Positions 52,651-63,967 of a stretch of 64,000 nucleotides of DNA are shown piece after piece; positions within the stretch are counted from its first letter, which is position 1; each line of letters opens with the position of its first letter. Under the pieces are notes generated by a model that saw only the letters and a list, made by a program, of their open reading frames with translations, made no database searches and was not told where the DNA came from. The DNA lies in contig CAMPDV010001299.1 in assembly GCA_946699065.1 (NCBI GenBank), forward strand, positions 1 through 64,000. Direction: 5' to 3'. Source of the stretch: Loxodes magnus (taxonomy: Eukaryota > Ciliophora > Karyorelictea > Loxodida > Loxodidae). Position numbers and translations under genes: made by a program.

Positions 52651-53069
52651 CTAGTTACGACTTTTTAGGATTTCTCTAATATAATCATCAAGGATTTAAA
52701 AAATGTTTTGTTTACTTCTATAAAAACCTTTTATTAGATTAAATAAATAGCTATAGAAACTAAAGATCTTGGAAATACCATAAAATATGTTTCTAGGTAT
52801 TTTAACATACTAAGATGATTCTTAAATTAACGCAATTTATTTTTACATATAAATTAACCATTTAAGCTAAAACTATAAATCAAATTAAAATAGCTTATAA
52901 CTATTTTTAAAAATATATTATTAAATGGGCAAATTGTATTGAAAGATTACAAGATTTTAAACATTGGTCTTTAAATTTTTAAGATAAGAGAACTTTTAAG
53001 AATTTATCAAATTAGTATCTTATTCAAAGCTTTTCTTATTTCCAAACTCTTAATTTTGTATTCCAATTA

Positions 53070-53894
53070 ATGCTTCTTTTCTTTCTATAATTTTTAATAT
53101 TTTGCTTAGTAATTTCATCAGTATAGCCTGATTGCTATTAATCTAATTTCTTTATATATGCCTAACTAAATTTATAATGTTAATTTATTGATAGCAGGAT
53201 GATATAAATTATTCATCCTATTCTTAATCTTGCTTCTTCCAAAAATAAATCTCTTATAACTTATGAAATTAATAGAGATTGTATTATTTCTTGCTAAATT
53301 TTGTTAAGAAACTTAGAAAAATCAGTTAATCTAACTAAGAACTATAAGTAAACTAAGAGATGTATAAGTTACTAGTAAACTAAAAAGGAAGATGATAATA
53401 AGGTTCTTTGTGCGCTTAGAATTGCTTTAGAATAGTAGATGTAAATAGCTTCTAAATTTATTAATGCTAATATTGTTAATCTTAAGAAATTATTAAGATA
53501 CAACAACTTTAGAAGTAGAAGTAAATTATATTATGCCTCTAAAGAACTAATATTGAAGCATTAAAGCATTTAATTTCAAATCTCAGATTATAATGAAAAT
53601 TCAAAGATAACGGGATTAAAAATCTCAAGACAATGTTTTTAAAAAGTAGAGATTAAAAGATTTGAATTAAATAAAAATAAGTTATCTTTGAACAAAATGA
53701 AATAAAATTTAAGTTAAGCTAAGGAAATTATTAGGTTAATATAATTTTCTAAATAGGATTAATGAGTTAAGTGCTAGTTGAAGTTAGAAAGTGCTTCTAA
53801 TTAAAATTCACATTCATAAAAATAAAATAAACAATCTTATAAAGAAGAAAATAATAATCTGATGAGACAAAACTAGCAACAAAAAGCTTATTGA
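53070..53894 (+). CDS. hypothetical secreted protein, 274 residues
   Basis: An unbroken 275-codon frame from ATG 53070 to TGA 53892. The first 19 residues (MLLFFLQFLIFCLVISSVQ) form a good signal peptide with cleavage likely before DCYQ. The mature part has scattered Cys and a charged, helical C-terminal half (KEDDNKVLCALRIALEQQ; ANIVNLKKLLRYNNF; YKEENNNLMRQNQQQ). One internal TGA (KQDQWVKC) reads as Trp, or could itself be the end. No family is recognised. Confidence 0.5.
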
Positions 53895-54246
53895 TAATTA
53901 AGTATTATAGAGATATTAATAGTAATGAAAAAATAATAAAAGTATATGTGAATAATAATTATTTACTAAGAAAATTAGGTTAATATGTTGATTATTAATC
54001 TACAAAAACGTTTAGATTTTTTTAATTTTAATCTAATTTATTTTTCCTTTTTCCAACTAAGTTTTCTATAAAATAAAAAATTTTAAAGTATAATAATATG
54101 TTCTTGAGCTTTATTAATTATTGATCATGATAATTTAAAGTTTTTTATGTTGGCTAAATAAATTTATTAATTTTAATTTTATTATAATTGTATTAAATAT
54201 TTAAAGCTTTGCTTTATAATTATGTTTTAATATTTATATTTTAAAT

Positions 54247-54580
54247 AGGGAGGAGCAATCCTCCAACTGAGACTAACTTAAACTCAAGTACCAGGATGTA
54301 CTTCAGGAGCGACGAACTGAGCAAAAATATTGACAGGAGCCAAGCAGGAAAGAACTGGAGGTATTAAGTAACGGTTGCTGAAAGATGCCAGAAAATTAGA
54401 TCTCTTAGGACATCACTCTGGCTATTCTCTATTAGAAGATAGAATTTCCGAGGAAGTGAAGCACTAGAGGAAATTTCCAATAATAATTTTTTATTAATAA
54501 TAAATAAAATTAATTTAAAGAGCTGCTCGTCATCGAAATTGCTACACGCTCTATAATTAAATTGATTTATTAATTATTAT
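54247..54580 (+). mobile_element. SINE of a second type with the LINE 3' hairpin
   Basis: It opens with a GGAGGA-GCAA-TCCTCC hairpin and a GC-rich head of about 240 bp unlike the 5S-type SINEs. It ends in AAGAGCTGCTCGTC...GCTACACGCTCT, a diverged LINE hairpin, and an ATTGATTTATT tail. A different head on the same 3' end implies a second SINE family mobilised by the same LINE. Confidence 0.55.
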
Positions 54581-56000
54581 ATAATTTAATTTCCTTTCTT
54601 TATTATATTTTCCTTTATTGTTTTAGTTGCTTAATAATTATCTCAATCAATTTAATTTTAATTTTTTATATAGTTTAAATCCTAAAATCTTAATTATGGA
54701 AAGTTGTATATTTACTACGAAGAAATTAAAGAATCGAGCTAAGATTAACTTAAAAGAAGTCTCTAAATCTAAAAATACATACAAATAAATGATTTTTCAG
54801 TTTATATTGTATAGTATAAATCTTAATTTTCAATTAGCCCTTATAATTTGAAGTTTAAATGAAACTACTAAGATATTTTAGCTTTTAAAAGTAATAAAAA
54901 CTTGAAAAAATAAATTCGCAACATTCAATAAATTCTAAGAACTTAATTATTTAGGTTGAAATATAAAATATAATGAATCTAAATTGATAATTATGAGAGA
55001 TTACTTAAATAGTTATGGAAAATAATAATATTATAAATCAATTAAGTCAAATGCTTTTAATTATAAATTTTATAAATGATAAGCTAATATTTAATTAATA
55101 AAAACTATTAAAATTAAAAAATAATAAATTTTAGAAGATATAAATAAAAAGTAAAATATTCTAGTATAAATATAAAATAAAAAATATTTCTATTAAGGTA
55201 GAATAACATCTTATATGCCTTGTAGGAATCTCTAAAACTAAATATCTTATTAAAAGGAAATAAATAAACACTAAGAATTTTAAACTAATGTTTACAGAGA
55301 TACAAATATGAGGTGCTATATAAATTTGTAAATTGAGTTTTATAAGTAAAAATCTTATTAAATAAAATTGACATAAGATGAAAAATTTTTAATTTTTACA
55401 TCTAAGAAAGTTTTCATTGAAGGAAAAGCATTAAGAAAACTTCACATCGTTATATTTATATATATTTAAAAATTTCTAATAAATAAAAGCTCAATTTAAT
55501 TAAATAAAGGCATTCATTCAAAGGTATAAGAAAATTTATAAATAAAAGCAACAACAAATTTTTAATTTGATAAGACAAATGAATAAATGAAAAAATATCC
55601 ATCATATTAGTTCTTAAAAAATATATTGATGTTCATTTTTAAACTAAATTAACTTATTATTAAAAAATTAAAATATTATAATATGATTAAAATTAAAAAA
55701 TTATGTTATATATGTAAAACAAGTTATTTAAGACTTATAGATTTATTATTAAATTTTATCTTATTCAATTAACTTATATATTTTTATTATTTTAACTTAA
55801 TCTTTTCCACTTCTTTTTTCTATATTTCTAAGATTAAAAAATTATAATTTTCTATTTTTATTTTAATTAATTAATGTAGGGACAGCTTAAATACAATAAT
55901 CATTAAGTTTTATATATCAAGATATAACTTTAAACTTATGTTTATTCATTTGATTCTTATAAATAAAGATGTTTTTTTAATTTCTTTAATGTATATATTC

Positions 56001-57343
56001 TCACAGTATCTCTTCATCTTCACTTTCAATTTCACTATCTTCAGTATCTTCATCTACTACAGCATCTTCATATTTCTAATATTCTGATATTAAATCTTTT
56101 ATATTTAATTCTGCTTCAGTAAACTCGTTTTCATCCATACCTTCCTCAATATATCATTTAATAAAAGATTTTCTATTAAATATAGTTGAAAATTGCTAAC
56201 CTATTCGTATAAAATTCTCTTTGATTGCAGTATTATTTCCTATTAATGTAGCTGAAGTTCTTAATCATCTTATTGGAATGTTGCATATAGATTATTTTAA
56301 GCTATTAGGAATTCACTCTATAAAATAAGATGAACCTCTATTTTAAACATTCAATAATTGCTCATCTATTTCTTTTGCTGAGACTCTTCCTCTATAAAAG
56401 GCGGTTGCTGTTAAATATCGACCATGTCTTGGATCGGCTGCACACATTACGTTTCTCGCATCGAACATTTATTTAGTTAACTCTGGAACTTTATATTATT
56501 ATCATTAACTACTTCCACGTGAATTTAAAGGGGAAAGACTGATAGTTAAAAAATGGATTCTAGAAAAAGGAACTAAATTACAAGCAAGCTTTCTTAAATC
56601 ACTATTTATACACTCCGGAAATCTTAAACTAGTTGTTATTCCACTCAAAGCATTTACTATTAGATGATTTAAATCTCCATACGTTGGATTTGTTAATTTT
56701 AAAATTCTAAAGCATTAATTATATAAAGCTTCATTATCTATTACCATAGCTATATCTGAATTCTCTATTAATTAATTAATACTAAGGATAGTATTATAAG
56801 GTTCTAATTCTATATCAGATACTTTTGGAGAAGGAAACACTGAGAAAGTTTAAATTATTTTATCTGGAAATTATTCTTTTAATCTGGATATTATAAGACT
56901 TCCCAATCCAGATCCTGTTCCTCCTCCTAGAGAATGAGACATTTGAAATCCTTATAAACTATCACAAATTTCAGTTTCTTTTCTTACAACATCTAAAACT
57001 TAGCTTATTAAATCAGCTCCTTCAGAATAAAAGCCTTTTGCTCAGTTATTGCTCGTACCAGTTTATCCAAAAATAAAATTTGCAGTTTTAAATAATTATC
57101 CGAAAGTACTGGCTTTAATAGAATCTAATACACCAGAATCTAAATCAATAAGAATAGATCTAGGAACAAATCTTCCTCCTTTAGTTTCATCAAAATAAGC
57201 ATTTATTTTTTCAAGCTATAAATCTATATCTCCTTGATAATTCCCATTAGCTCAATTCCATGTTCATTTGAAATTTATTCCCAGAACTTACTTCCAATTT
57301 AATTTCCACATTAACCTACTTAAATTTACACAATTTTCTTCAT
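56001..57343 (-). pseudogene. beta-tubulin paralogue 3 (one frame break)
   Basis: Begins MKKIVQIQVGQCGNQIG, keeps [48 protein letters not shown] and MDENEFTEAELN, and ends SEIESEDEEIL with TGA. The span is 1,343 bp. A one-base loss falls early (after EHGIE, about 57.25 kb), a different place from its sister at 28.56 kb. It retains more beta-tubulin-like sequence than the sister elsewhere. Confidence 0.85.
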
Positions 57344-59149
57344 TTTTTAGTAATTTAATTTAATTTTTTCTTTAAATAGTTATAATAAATTCTGTTTAAA
57401 AATAATATAAAAGTTATATTTAATTTATAAGTTTATTAATATAATATGTTCTTTACCTTTTTAATTATAAACTAGAAAAATCTTAACAATTAAGAATTAT
57501 TTATACTTAAATGCTACTTAATATAAATAATATTAGTAAACAATCCTTAAATTTATTTGCTATAGTCAGATTAATTTTATCTAAAACAAAATAATTTATA
57601 AAAATTGATATCCTTTAGAAGAGGTTTGTAGATACTTTCCATCATTTATTTTTTAAATAAAAGGGAAATCTATTTTCCAATTTATTTATTACATTTCTAA
57701 AATATTTCTTATTTAAATCTTTTATTTAAGTAAAATAAGGAAAGATAGGAGTTTATAAAGAGTAGAATAAAACAATAATAGAATGAGAATAATTATAAAT
57801 ATATTTATAAAAGCTTTATATGGTATATTTATAGTTTCTATTATGACTCATTTAAATAAATAAAAATATTAAAAATAAAACTAAATCTATTTCTTTAATT
57901 TTGAATACTTAATAATTTTTAAAATGGTTATGTATAATTTAACTTTTATCTTTTTAATTTTAATATTTGCAGCTTTATAAACTTTAAACATTAAAATAAA
58001 TTAAAATAGTTATTTGATAAGTAATCGATTATCTTATAAATACAAATATTATTTTTTAAATTTAAAATTCATAAATTTATTTATTTTATTTTCTCAATTA
58101 ACTAAAAATGATGTAGTAATTTTTATAATATTTTGTTTATCTTTTAGGTTTTAATAGTAATAAAAGATAATTTATACTTATTTAAAATTATATTCATTTT
58201 ATAATATATTTAACTATTATTTCATCTTTTTGAAAAATTATTTATTTTATATAGTTTTTTAACTATAAGCATTTAAATAGAATAAATTGAAAACTAATTT
58301 GAACATTAGGTTTTAGATTATATTTTAAAATAGATTATAGTGTTAACAACTAATTAGAAATTTGAGAATTAAATTTATTTTCTAAAATTGTTGCTTCCAT
58401 CAGATTAAATGTTTGGTAAAAAATTAGATAATATACCATAAACTGATTCTCTTATATAAATTAAGTTTAACTAATATTAAACTCTATAATATCTGTATTA
58501 CTGACTTTTTGGTTTTTTTCTATCTTGTTGACTAAAATAAATAACTTATATAAATTGCTTTGCCTTACAAATTTATATTAAGGCTTATTATCTTAATTTA
58601 AGTCTTTTCTAAAGATTCCTAGACTTGAGAATCATATTTAATAATAAAATACCATAAGTTTAAATTTAATTTAGATTTATTTAAATCTATTAGTAAGAAA
58701 TTTATTCTTTAAATATATTAGAACCTAAAGCTTAAGAATGATTTAGCAAATAATTTTTTATATTTTCACTTAAGCAAAATAATATTAATAAAAATCTTAG
58801 AAATATATTAACATTCAAGTAGAATCTACGTTTCTAGATTATATTTAAGAAAATAAATAGAATAAAGTTATTTAATAATTATGATTTATTTACATTAAGA
58901 AATAAGTTTAAAATATATAAAAAGTATAAAACAATGGGATTAATCTTAAATAAGTCAAAACTATATTTTCTTAATTAGCTTAGAAAGATTATTTATTTAA
59001 AATTACTAAAATCAGATATAGAGCAAAATATTTCTTTAATGAAAATTCTAAAAATATATATTTTATAATAATAGCTTTTTATTGAAAAAGTGAGTATAAA
59101 AAGAATAATAAAAACTAATTTTTAAATAAATTAATTAAATTAATAAATT

Positions 59150-59415
59150 AAATTAGCGTGGTACCACCATTGTTTGGTTCACCACGAAAAATTGAAGAAA
59201 CCAAATTTAATTATTAAAAATAAACAAGAAATGTTTCTATCTTCATCTAGTCTCTTTGATTCTTAACTTCTTCTCTCCGTTTTTATAATCAAAGATGATT
59301 GCCTTCACTCTTCAAATTCGTGTAATTCTTCCATAGACTGGAGTTAGAAGGGGTTAGAGAGCATTCCACTATTTGTGTCAAATGACCAATTATTTGTTAA
59401 ATTTTTCTAAATAAT
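59150..59415 (-). CDS. small conserved Trp-rich ORF, copy 2
   Basis: NWSFDTNSGMLSNPFQLQ, MEELHEFEEWRQSSLIIK, TERRSQESKRLDEDRN and FSWWTKQWWYH match the copy at 31.85 kb with substitutions only. On the 5' side the frame continues as NQITIIQKNLTNN into sequence not split here by the 2.5 kb insertion, so this copy may be closer to complete. Function unknown. Confidence 0.5.
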
Positions 59416-59572
59416 AGTTATTTGATTTCTTTTATTAATTGTGATGAACTTAATAAAAATGAATCCAAATTAATTGATTTGTTTATATCAAATTTTTATA
59501 AATTGAAAAATATATAAAATTTAAATTATTTTTATCGGTTTATAATAATCTTATATATAAAAAAAACTCACT

Positions 59573-60176
59573 TCAAAAAATTTACTATTGTATAAAATTC
59601 TGAGCGTAAAAGTTGTTTTCTGAAATTTAAATGAATTTAAAAAATTTAAAATTTTTCATTTATATAAAAAATTTTAAGTTTATAGGTCCTTCCAAAAAAA
59701 CCTCATGTAGTATAAACGCTGAGCAAAAAGCACTTTAAAAATTTTCATGCTTTAAATAAAACACTGTTTTTACTCTCTAATATCTCTTAGCTCTTTACTT
59801 TTAAATACTTCTTGCTTCTTACTTCTTCTCTTTTTATCTTTATACATTATTTTCTTCTTAATATTTTAAGACTCTTAAAGTTCAACTAAAATCTTTTCTT
59901 AATATTTAATGCTTTGAAATTTACGTTTCATTTTTCTTTTTTTACTTTTTTGCTTTTTATCCTTCTTTACTCTCTCCTACTTGAAATTCTTTTTTACTCC
60001 TCCTATTATCGTCAATAATTAATTCTCTTATCTTACTTCTTTCTTTTTATCTCTTTATCTTCTCTTTATTATTTTTAATCTTTGCATTATCTCTACCTCC
60101 AATCCTTTTTTTACTTAAATTATTACTTTATCCATTTGTCTTCATCTCCTCTCCTAACATACTCTTTAAAATCTTC
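59573..60176 (-). pseudogene. Lys-rich host gene, copy 2, 3' part
   Basis: Just downstream of the element insertion the minus strand reads VEDFKEYVRRGDEDKWIKQ, continuing the frame of the 61.13-61.50 kb ORF. A one-base difference from copy 1 at KKD/KKE then shifts it. An alternative frame from ATG 60160 (MLGEEMKTNGQSNNLSKK) stays open 196 codons to TGA 59573, Lys/Glu/Gln-rich, through LKHENF and EGPINLKFF. Both readings are purine-rich; I favour the first as the ancestral frame. Confidence 0.4.
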
Positions 60177-60190
60177 AACTCAAGCCGAAT

Positions 60191-60850
60191 TAATTAAATT
60201 AAATTAAAGTGTTAAAGAAGGATCGTCTACTTAAAAGCTTCCTACTTCCCTATCCAACCAATAGGAACTTGATCTCTAGGTAGTCTTCTCCTCCCTTCAC
60301 TGTCAAGTTTTCGGAATGGTTGTCTCTTCATATAGCTTGCTTTCTTCTTATAAATTTCTCCATTCCTGGTTGGGTAAAATTAGGTTAGGTCATTCCATAT
60401 TTTCTATTAAATCTTCTTTCTCTTCCAGCATCGTCTCCATAAGTGGTCTGTTCTCCTGCAGATGTATCATTTTTTCCTAAAATATTTCTCTTTAGTTTGT
60501 TCAATTGGCTTATTATTATCTTATTCGATCTCCATTGGGATAGATTGCATAGCCTATTATTTTACACTTGTCTCTAATTTTTCCAATTTGATATGAATAT
60601 TTTCATTCGATTCGTATAATTGTTCCAGCTGCCTATCGAATTCGTCAATTCTGATATTCATTGCAGCCTGGTTTAAGTTTATAGGAGCATGGGTTTCCTC
60701 ATCTTCTAAATGCTCTTGCTGTTCTTAAGCTAGTTCTTCAATCTGTTTTTCCAGATCTTTATTTTTTCCTATTAATGCTAAGATAAGCTTAGCCATTTCC
60801 TCCTTCGTCATTCCTAAGATTTGTTCTTTATTGAGATCTCCGAGGTCCAT
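60191..60850 (-). CDS. coiled-coil zinc-knuckle ORF1 of the short element
   Basis: From ATG 60850: MDLGDLNKEQILGMTKEEMA, a coiled coil (LEKQIEELAQEQQEHLEDEE; FDRQLEQLYESNENIHIK), then KYFRKKWYICRRTDHLWRRC. The last segment has the CCHC spacing, but TGA (60467-60469) lies where the first Cys belongs. A basic tail (KRQPFRKLDSEGRRRLPRD) follows. The frame then runs into the element's tail without another TGA. If that TGA were a stop, the ORF would end before the knuckle. Confidence 0.6.
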
Positions 60851-61126
60851 TTAGGGGTTGAATGTCTTAATCTAGGCCTGAAAGTTACTAATCTTTTGCT
60901 TCTTGGGAAGGTCCTCAGTCGATATTGTTGCATGTTAGTGTTTCTAGGGTTGTCTGGGGGGTGTTGTTTAGAGTTGCTCCTATATGGTTTAAGAAAAAGG
61001 TTAGCTTTTGGAAGATGACGTATGGTGTTTAGAAATTTAGGTTTCCTGCTTCCTCTCTTCCTTTTTAGGTTAGAAAGAGGTGGTATAGAAGCCCTTTTTG
61101 AAACCTTCTACCATATTTTTTTTTAT
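60191..61126 (-). mobile_element. short ORF1-only element with 14-bp target-site duplication
   Basis: Flanked by AACTCAAGCCGAAT at 60177-60190 and 61127-61140. The sister locus has one uninterrupted copy (35708-35721), giving the empty site. On the minus strand the 5' end has ATGGTAGAAGGTTTC and a CCACCTC segment like the LINE at 3.24 kb, followed by one ORF and a TTTAATTTAATT tail. About 936 bp. The insertion splits a host gene. Confidence 0.9.
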
Positions 61127-61129
61127 AAC

Positions 61130-61498
61130 TCAAGCCGAATTAGCATCCATTTTTATAATTTCTTTCTTATATATTATCTATTTCAACTTATTTTCATTAG
61201 TAAAGACAAATTACTTATTTTCCATATAAGTTTCTGCCTTATTAAGTTCTTTTCGAATTTTTGTTATTTAAATTTTTCTAACTATTTTAATAATTTTTAC
61301 TCTAAATTATAAATAAATTCTTTCGCTATCTAAATATATTTCATTCCTTAGTTTAGAATTCTTTAACTTATATCATAAATATTTTTTTAATTCATTTTGG
61401 AATATTCTTTCTAAAATTTTTTCATTAAATTCAGTAATTGTTAAATCTTTTGCAAAATCTGTTTATTTAAATCTTTTATATCTTCTTTCTTTCTTCAT
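61130..61498 (-). CDS. Lys-rich host gene, copy 2, 5' part
   Basis: ATG 61498 gives MKKERRYKRFKQTDFAKDLT, then EFNEKILERIFQNELKKYL, RNEIYLDSERIYLQFRVKI, IRKELNKAETYMENKQ and IIKMDANSA up to a TGA at 61130. At the uninterrupted sister this TGA reads as Trp in a continuing protein, so the ORF looks severed by the element. As it stands it would encode 122 residues. It is a charged helical protein with no recognised domain. Weaker coding signal extends upstream to about 61.7 kb in other frames. Confidence 0.55.
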
Positions 61499-62005
61499 AT
61501 TTAATTATAAAACTATTTTTTAATTTTTTATGACCTTAATATTTTAGCTTTATAGAAATTATTTGATTTTTTATAAGATGCTATTTTATATAATTGCAAA
61601 TCTAACTTTTATTTTTTATCTTTAATATTTAATATTTTTTAATATCTTCCTTTTCATCAAAAGTAAAGTTGCTTACTAGCAACTTTTCCTTCTTCACTTA
61701 CTTCAATATTCTTAAAAGGATAATTTTAATTTTATTGTAATTAAATAAATAATTAAGCGTTTTATCGCTATTTTTACAGCCTTTTATGAAATTTTTCTAG
61801 GTTTAAGAATAGAAACTTAGAAGACTTTTAATTACTTAATTTAGTGCTTAGTTTGTTAAACTGATATTTCATATTATTAGTTTACTATATTAAAAAGGAA
61901 AATTAAAAGGAGTTTTATCTTATAAATATTAAATAGCTAAATTATTAATAGAAACTATTTGTATTATCAAACATTTTAAAGCAATTGCTTAATATTCTTA
62001 TAACA

Positions 62006-62077
62006 GGTTGTTTGGTCTAGTGGTATGATTCTCGCTTAGGGTGCGAGAGGTCCCGGGTTCAATTCCCGGAACAGCCC
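62006..62077 (+). tRNA. tRNA-Pro (AGG), second copy
   Basis: Sequence identical to the gene at 11707-11778 on the opposite strand, including the acceptor wobble pair and anticodon AGG, with a TTTTT terminator. About 28 bp of 5' flank (AAAGCAATTGCTTAATATTC...) is also shared, so this is a duplicated gene unit. Confidence 0.95.
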
Positions 62078-62100
62078 TTTTTAAATTAAATTAAATAATG

Positions 62101-62851
62101 TTCGCCTTTCAGCTTAATAAAATAATTTTTATGATATCACTCTCATTCTGAAACTATTAGGTCTGCATTATTGTTTTGATTTGATTTTTTTTAGTTTAGT
62201 TTCTCTTCTTCTTGTATCTTTGTTCATTCTAAAAATAATTATTTTAAGTCTTCTTTATTCAAATATTACTAATGGATTTATTTTTCCCTCAATCATACTT
62301 AAAATCAAGTTATTTGTTAATGCCCTTTTTACATATTTTTAATAATTAAATGATAAATAAAAATAATCTTATTTATTTAGCTATTATACTATTAATATCA
62401 AAGCTTCATTATTTTAAATCTTCTAGCTAAATTTAAAATTTACTCTAACTTAGGTTGTTTTTATATTCTATCACTTATTTTTTAAATTAAAGCTTTAAAC
62501 ATTTAAATTTTGCAATTCTTATGTTGGTTAGATTTAATAGTTTTACATTTAGCTGAGATTGATATCTGGAAAATTATTTTTTATACAGTAAGTAGAATTT
62601 TTAATTTTTTTTGAAATAAAGTTATTTAAAGGTTTTATTATTAAATTTCCTTCGAAAAAAGTTTCAGAGTAACTTTCACTAACTTTAAATCCTTAAAATT
62701 AAATCTAATTTTTTAAAGCAATAAAGTAGTTCCTCTTTTGACTATCTTAACAAAAAATAAAGATCAACTTAAAAATCTATTTTTAGCTAATTTATTTTTT
62801 TTAAATAAGCAACTATTTTATTATTAATTTGGAAAATTATATTAAATGCAT
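62101..62851 (-). CDS. hypothetical protein
   Basis: One frame from ATG 62851 runs about 250 codons with a single TGA (KNKWQNIK). It includes GFKVSESYSETFFEGNLIIK, NEALILIVQQLNKQDYFYL, LILSMIEGKINPLVIFEQ and a basic C-terminus (RMNKDTRRRETKLKKIKSKQ). The charged C-terminal third is convincing. No TGA ends this frame before tRNA-Pro; TGA at 62109 is in the neighbouring frame, so a late frame break is possible. No family is recognised. Confidence 0.4.
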
Positions 62852-63896
62852 TCCTTAATTTAATTTTTCTTAATGTAAAAATATTATTAAACATATATGT
62901 TATATCTGAATTAGTAATTATAAAAAAATCCTTTTAAAATAATATGAGCCAAATGTTTTAAATTATAATAGAGACAAAAACTAAAATTTGCTTAACATTT
63001 TTTGTAAAATAACGTATTTACGACAGCAACTTATTGTGAAGCAAACATTTTAAATAAAAATGAAATTTATTTCTGTTAATAATTAATAACCTCCTGTTTG
63101 TCATTAATATTTGCTTAATAAATTTAAAAAGATTCTATCTTTTATTAGTAATCTCCTATTATTTTAATCTTTTGCTTTGCTTTAAAATAATTTTATTTAT
63201 CATGAGAAGAAAACATCAGCTACTTTTTAAATATAATAGTCAAATCAGTAAACAATTATATCAAAAAACTAATTTGTCGTTTACAAATTTAATTTTTAGC
63301 GAAAATATTGTTTATTTATAAAAAGTGCTATAATTAAATAATAAACTTCAATTATTATCATTTTTTATATATTTTTATAGTTTCTTTATAAATATCAAAG
63401 AATCTGCTATCAAGTTATTTAGTACAGTAAAATTAAGAATAATTTAATTTATAAAAATTAGATGCTTATTTTAGTAACATTTTGTTCATAATTCATAAAA
63501 AAATATCTCATTGCATAAAATTTAAATATTTTAAATCACTCTCTGTCTTTAAAATTCTTCTTAAGTGTGTTTAAAACTTCAATTTACATAAAGTTTCTCA
63601 ATGATCTTAATAAAAGCACTAAAAATATTAACTTAAATTAGTTTATCTATAAAAGAAATAATAAATTAGCTTTGATTACTAACTACTACCAATAAATTAA
63701 AAAAATCTTAAAAGAAGACTAAGTTTTGAGCTATATGAACATTAAACAAAAATAATTTAGGATTAAGAAAAAAACTTTGATTTACTTTAATTTAGTTTAT
63801 ATCCTTTTGTAATCAAATTTTATTAAAATTAATTCATTACTTAGTTAGAAAGATATTTTTATTCTATTTAAACTTTTGATTATTTATTATTTAACA

Positions 63897-63967
63897 GCAT
63901 TAGTGGTCTAGTGGTAGAATACTTCGTTGCCATCGAAGTGACCCGGGTTCGATTCCCGGCTGATGCA
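63897..63967 (+). tRNA. tRNA-Gly (GCC)
   Basis: 71 nt. The acceptor pairs GCATTAG with CTGATGC and the discriminator is A. The D arm has TGGTCTAGTGGTAGAAT. The anticodon arm ACTTCG-TTGCCAT-CGAAGT gives GCC. The T arm is CCGGG-TTCGATT-CCCGG. A T-rich stretch (CTTTTAT) follows as the terminator. Confidence 0.95.

Larger units (their letters stand above)
55062..61320. repeat. segmental duplication, copy 2
   Basis: Sister of 27610-35890, same orientation. It lacks the 2.5 kb island region and the octamer array of copy 1. It instead carries a 0.94 kb element insertion at 60.19-61.13 kb. Confidence 0.85.

Noticed and set aside
61022-61312. Plus-strand ORFs across 60.8-61.3 kb
   Set aside because: They are antisense to the element ORF1 and to the host Lys-rich gene, both supported on the minus strand.
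63202-63675. 157-codon plus-strand ORF from ATG to TGA
   Set aside because: It has almost no Gly, Asp or Glu, its composition equals random AT-rich DNA, and a TGA-free run of this length is expected by chance in this code.
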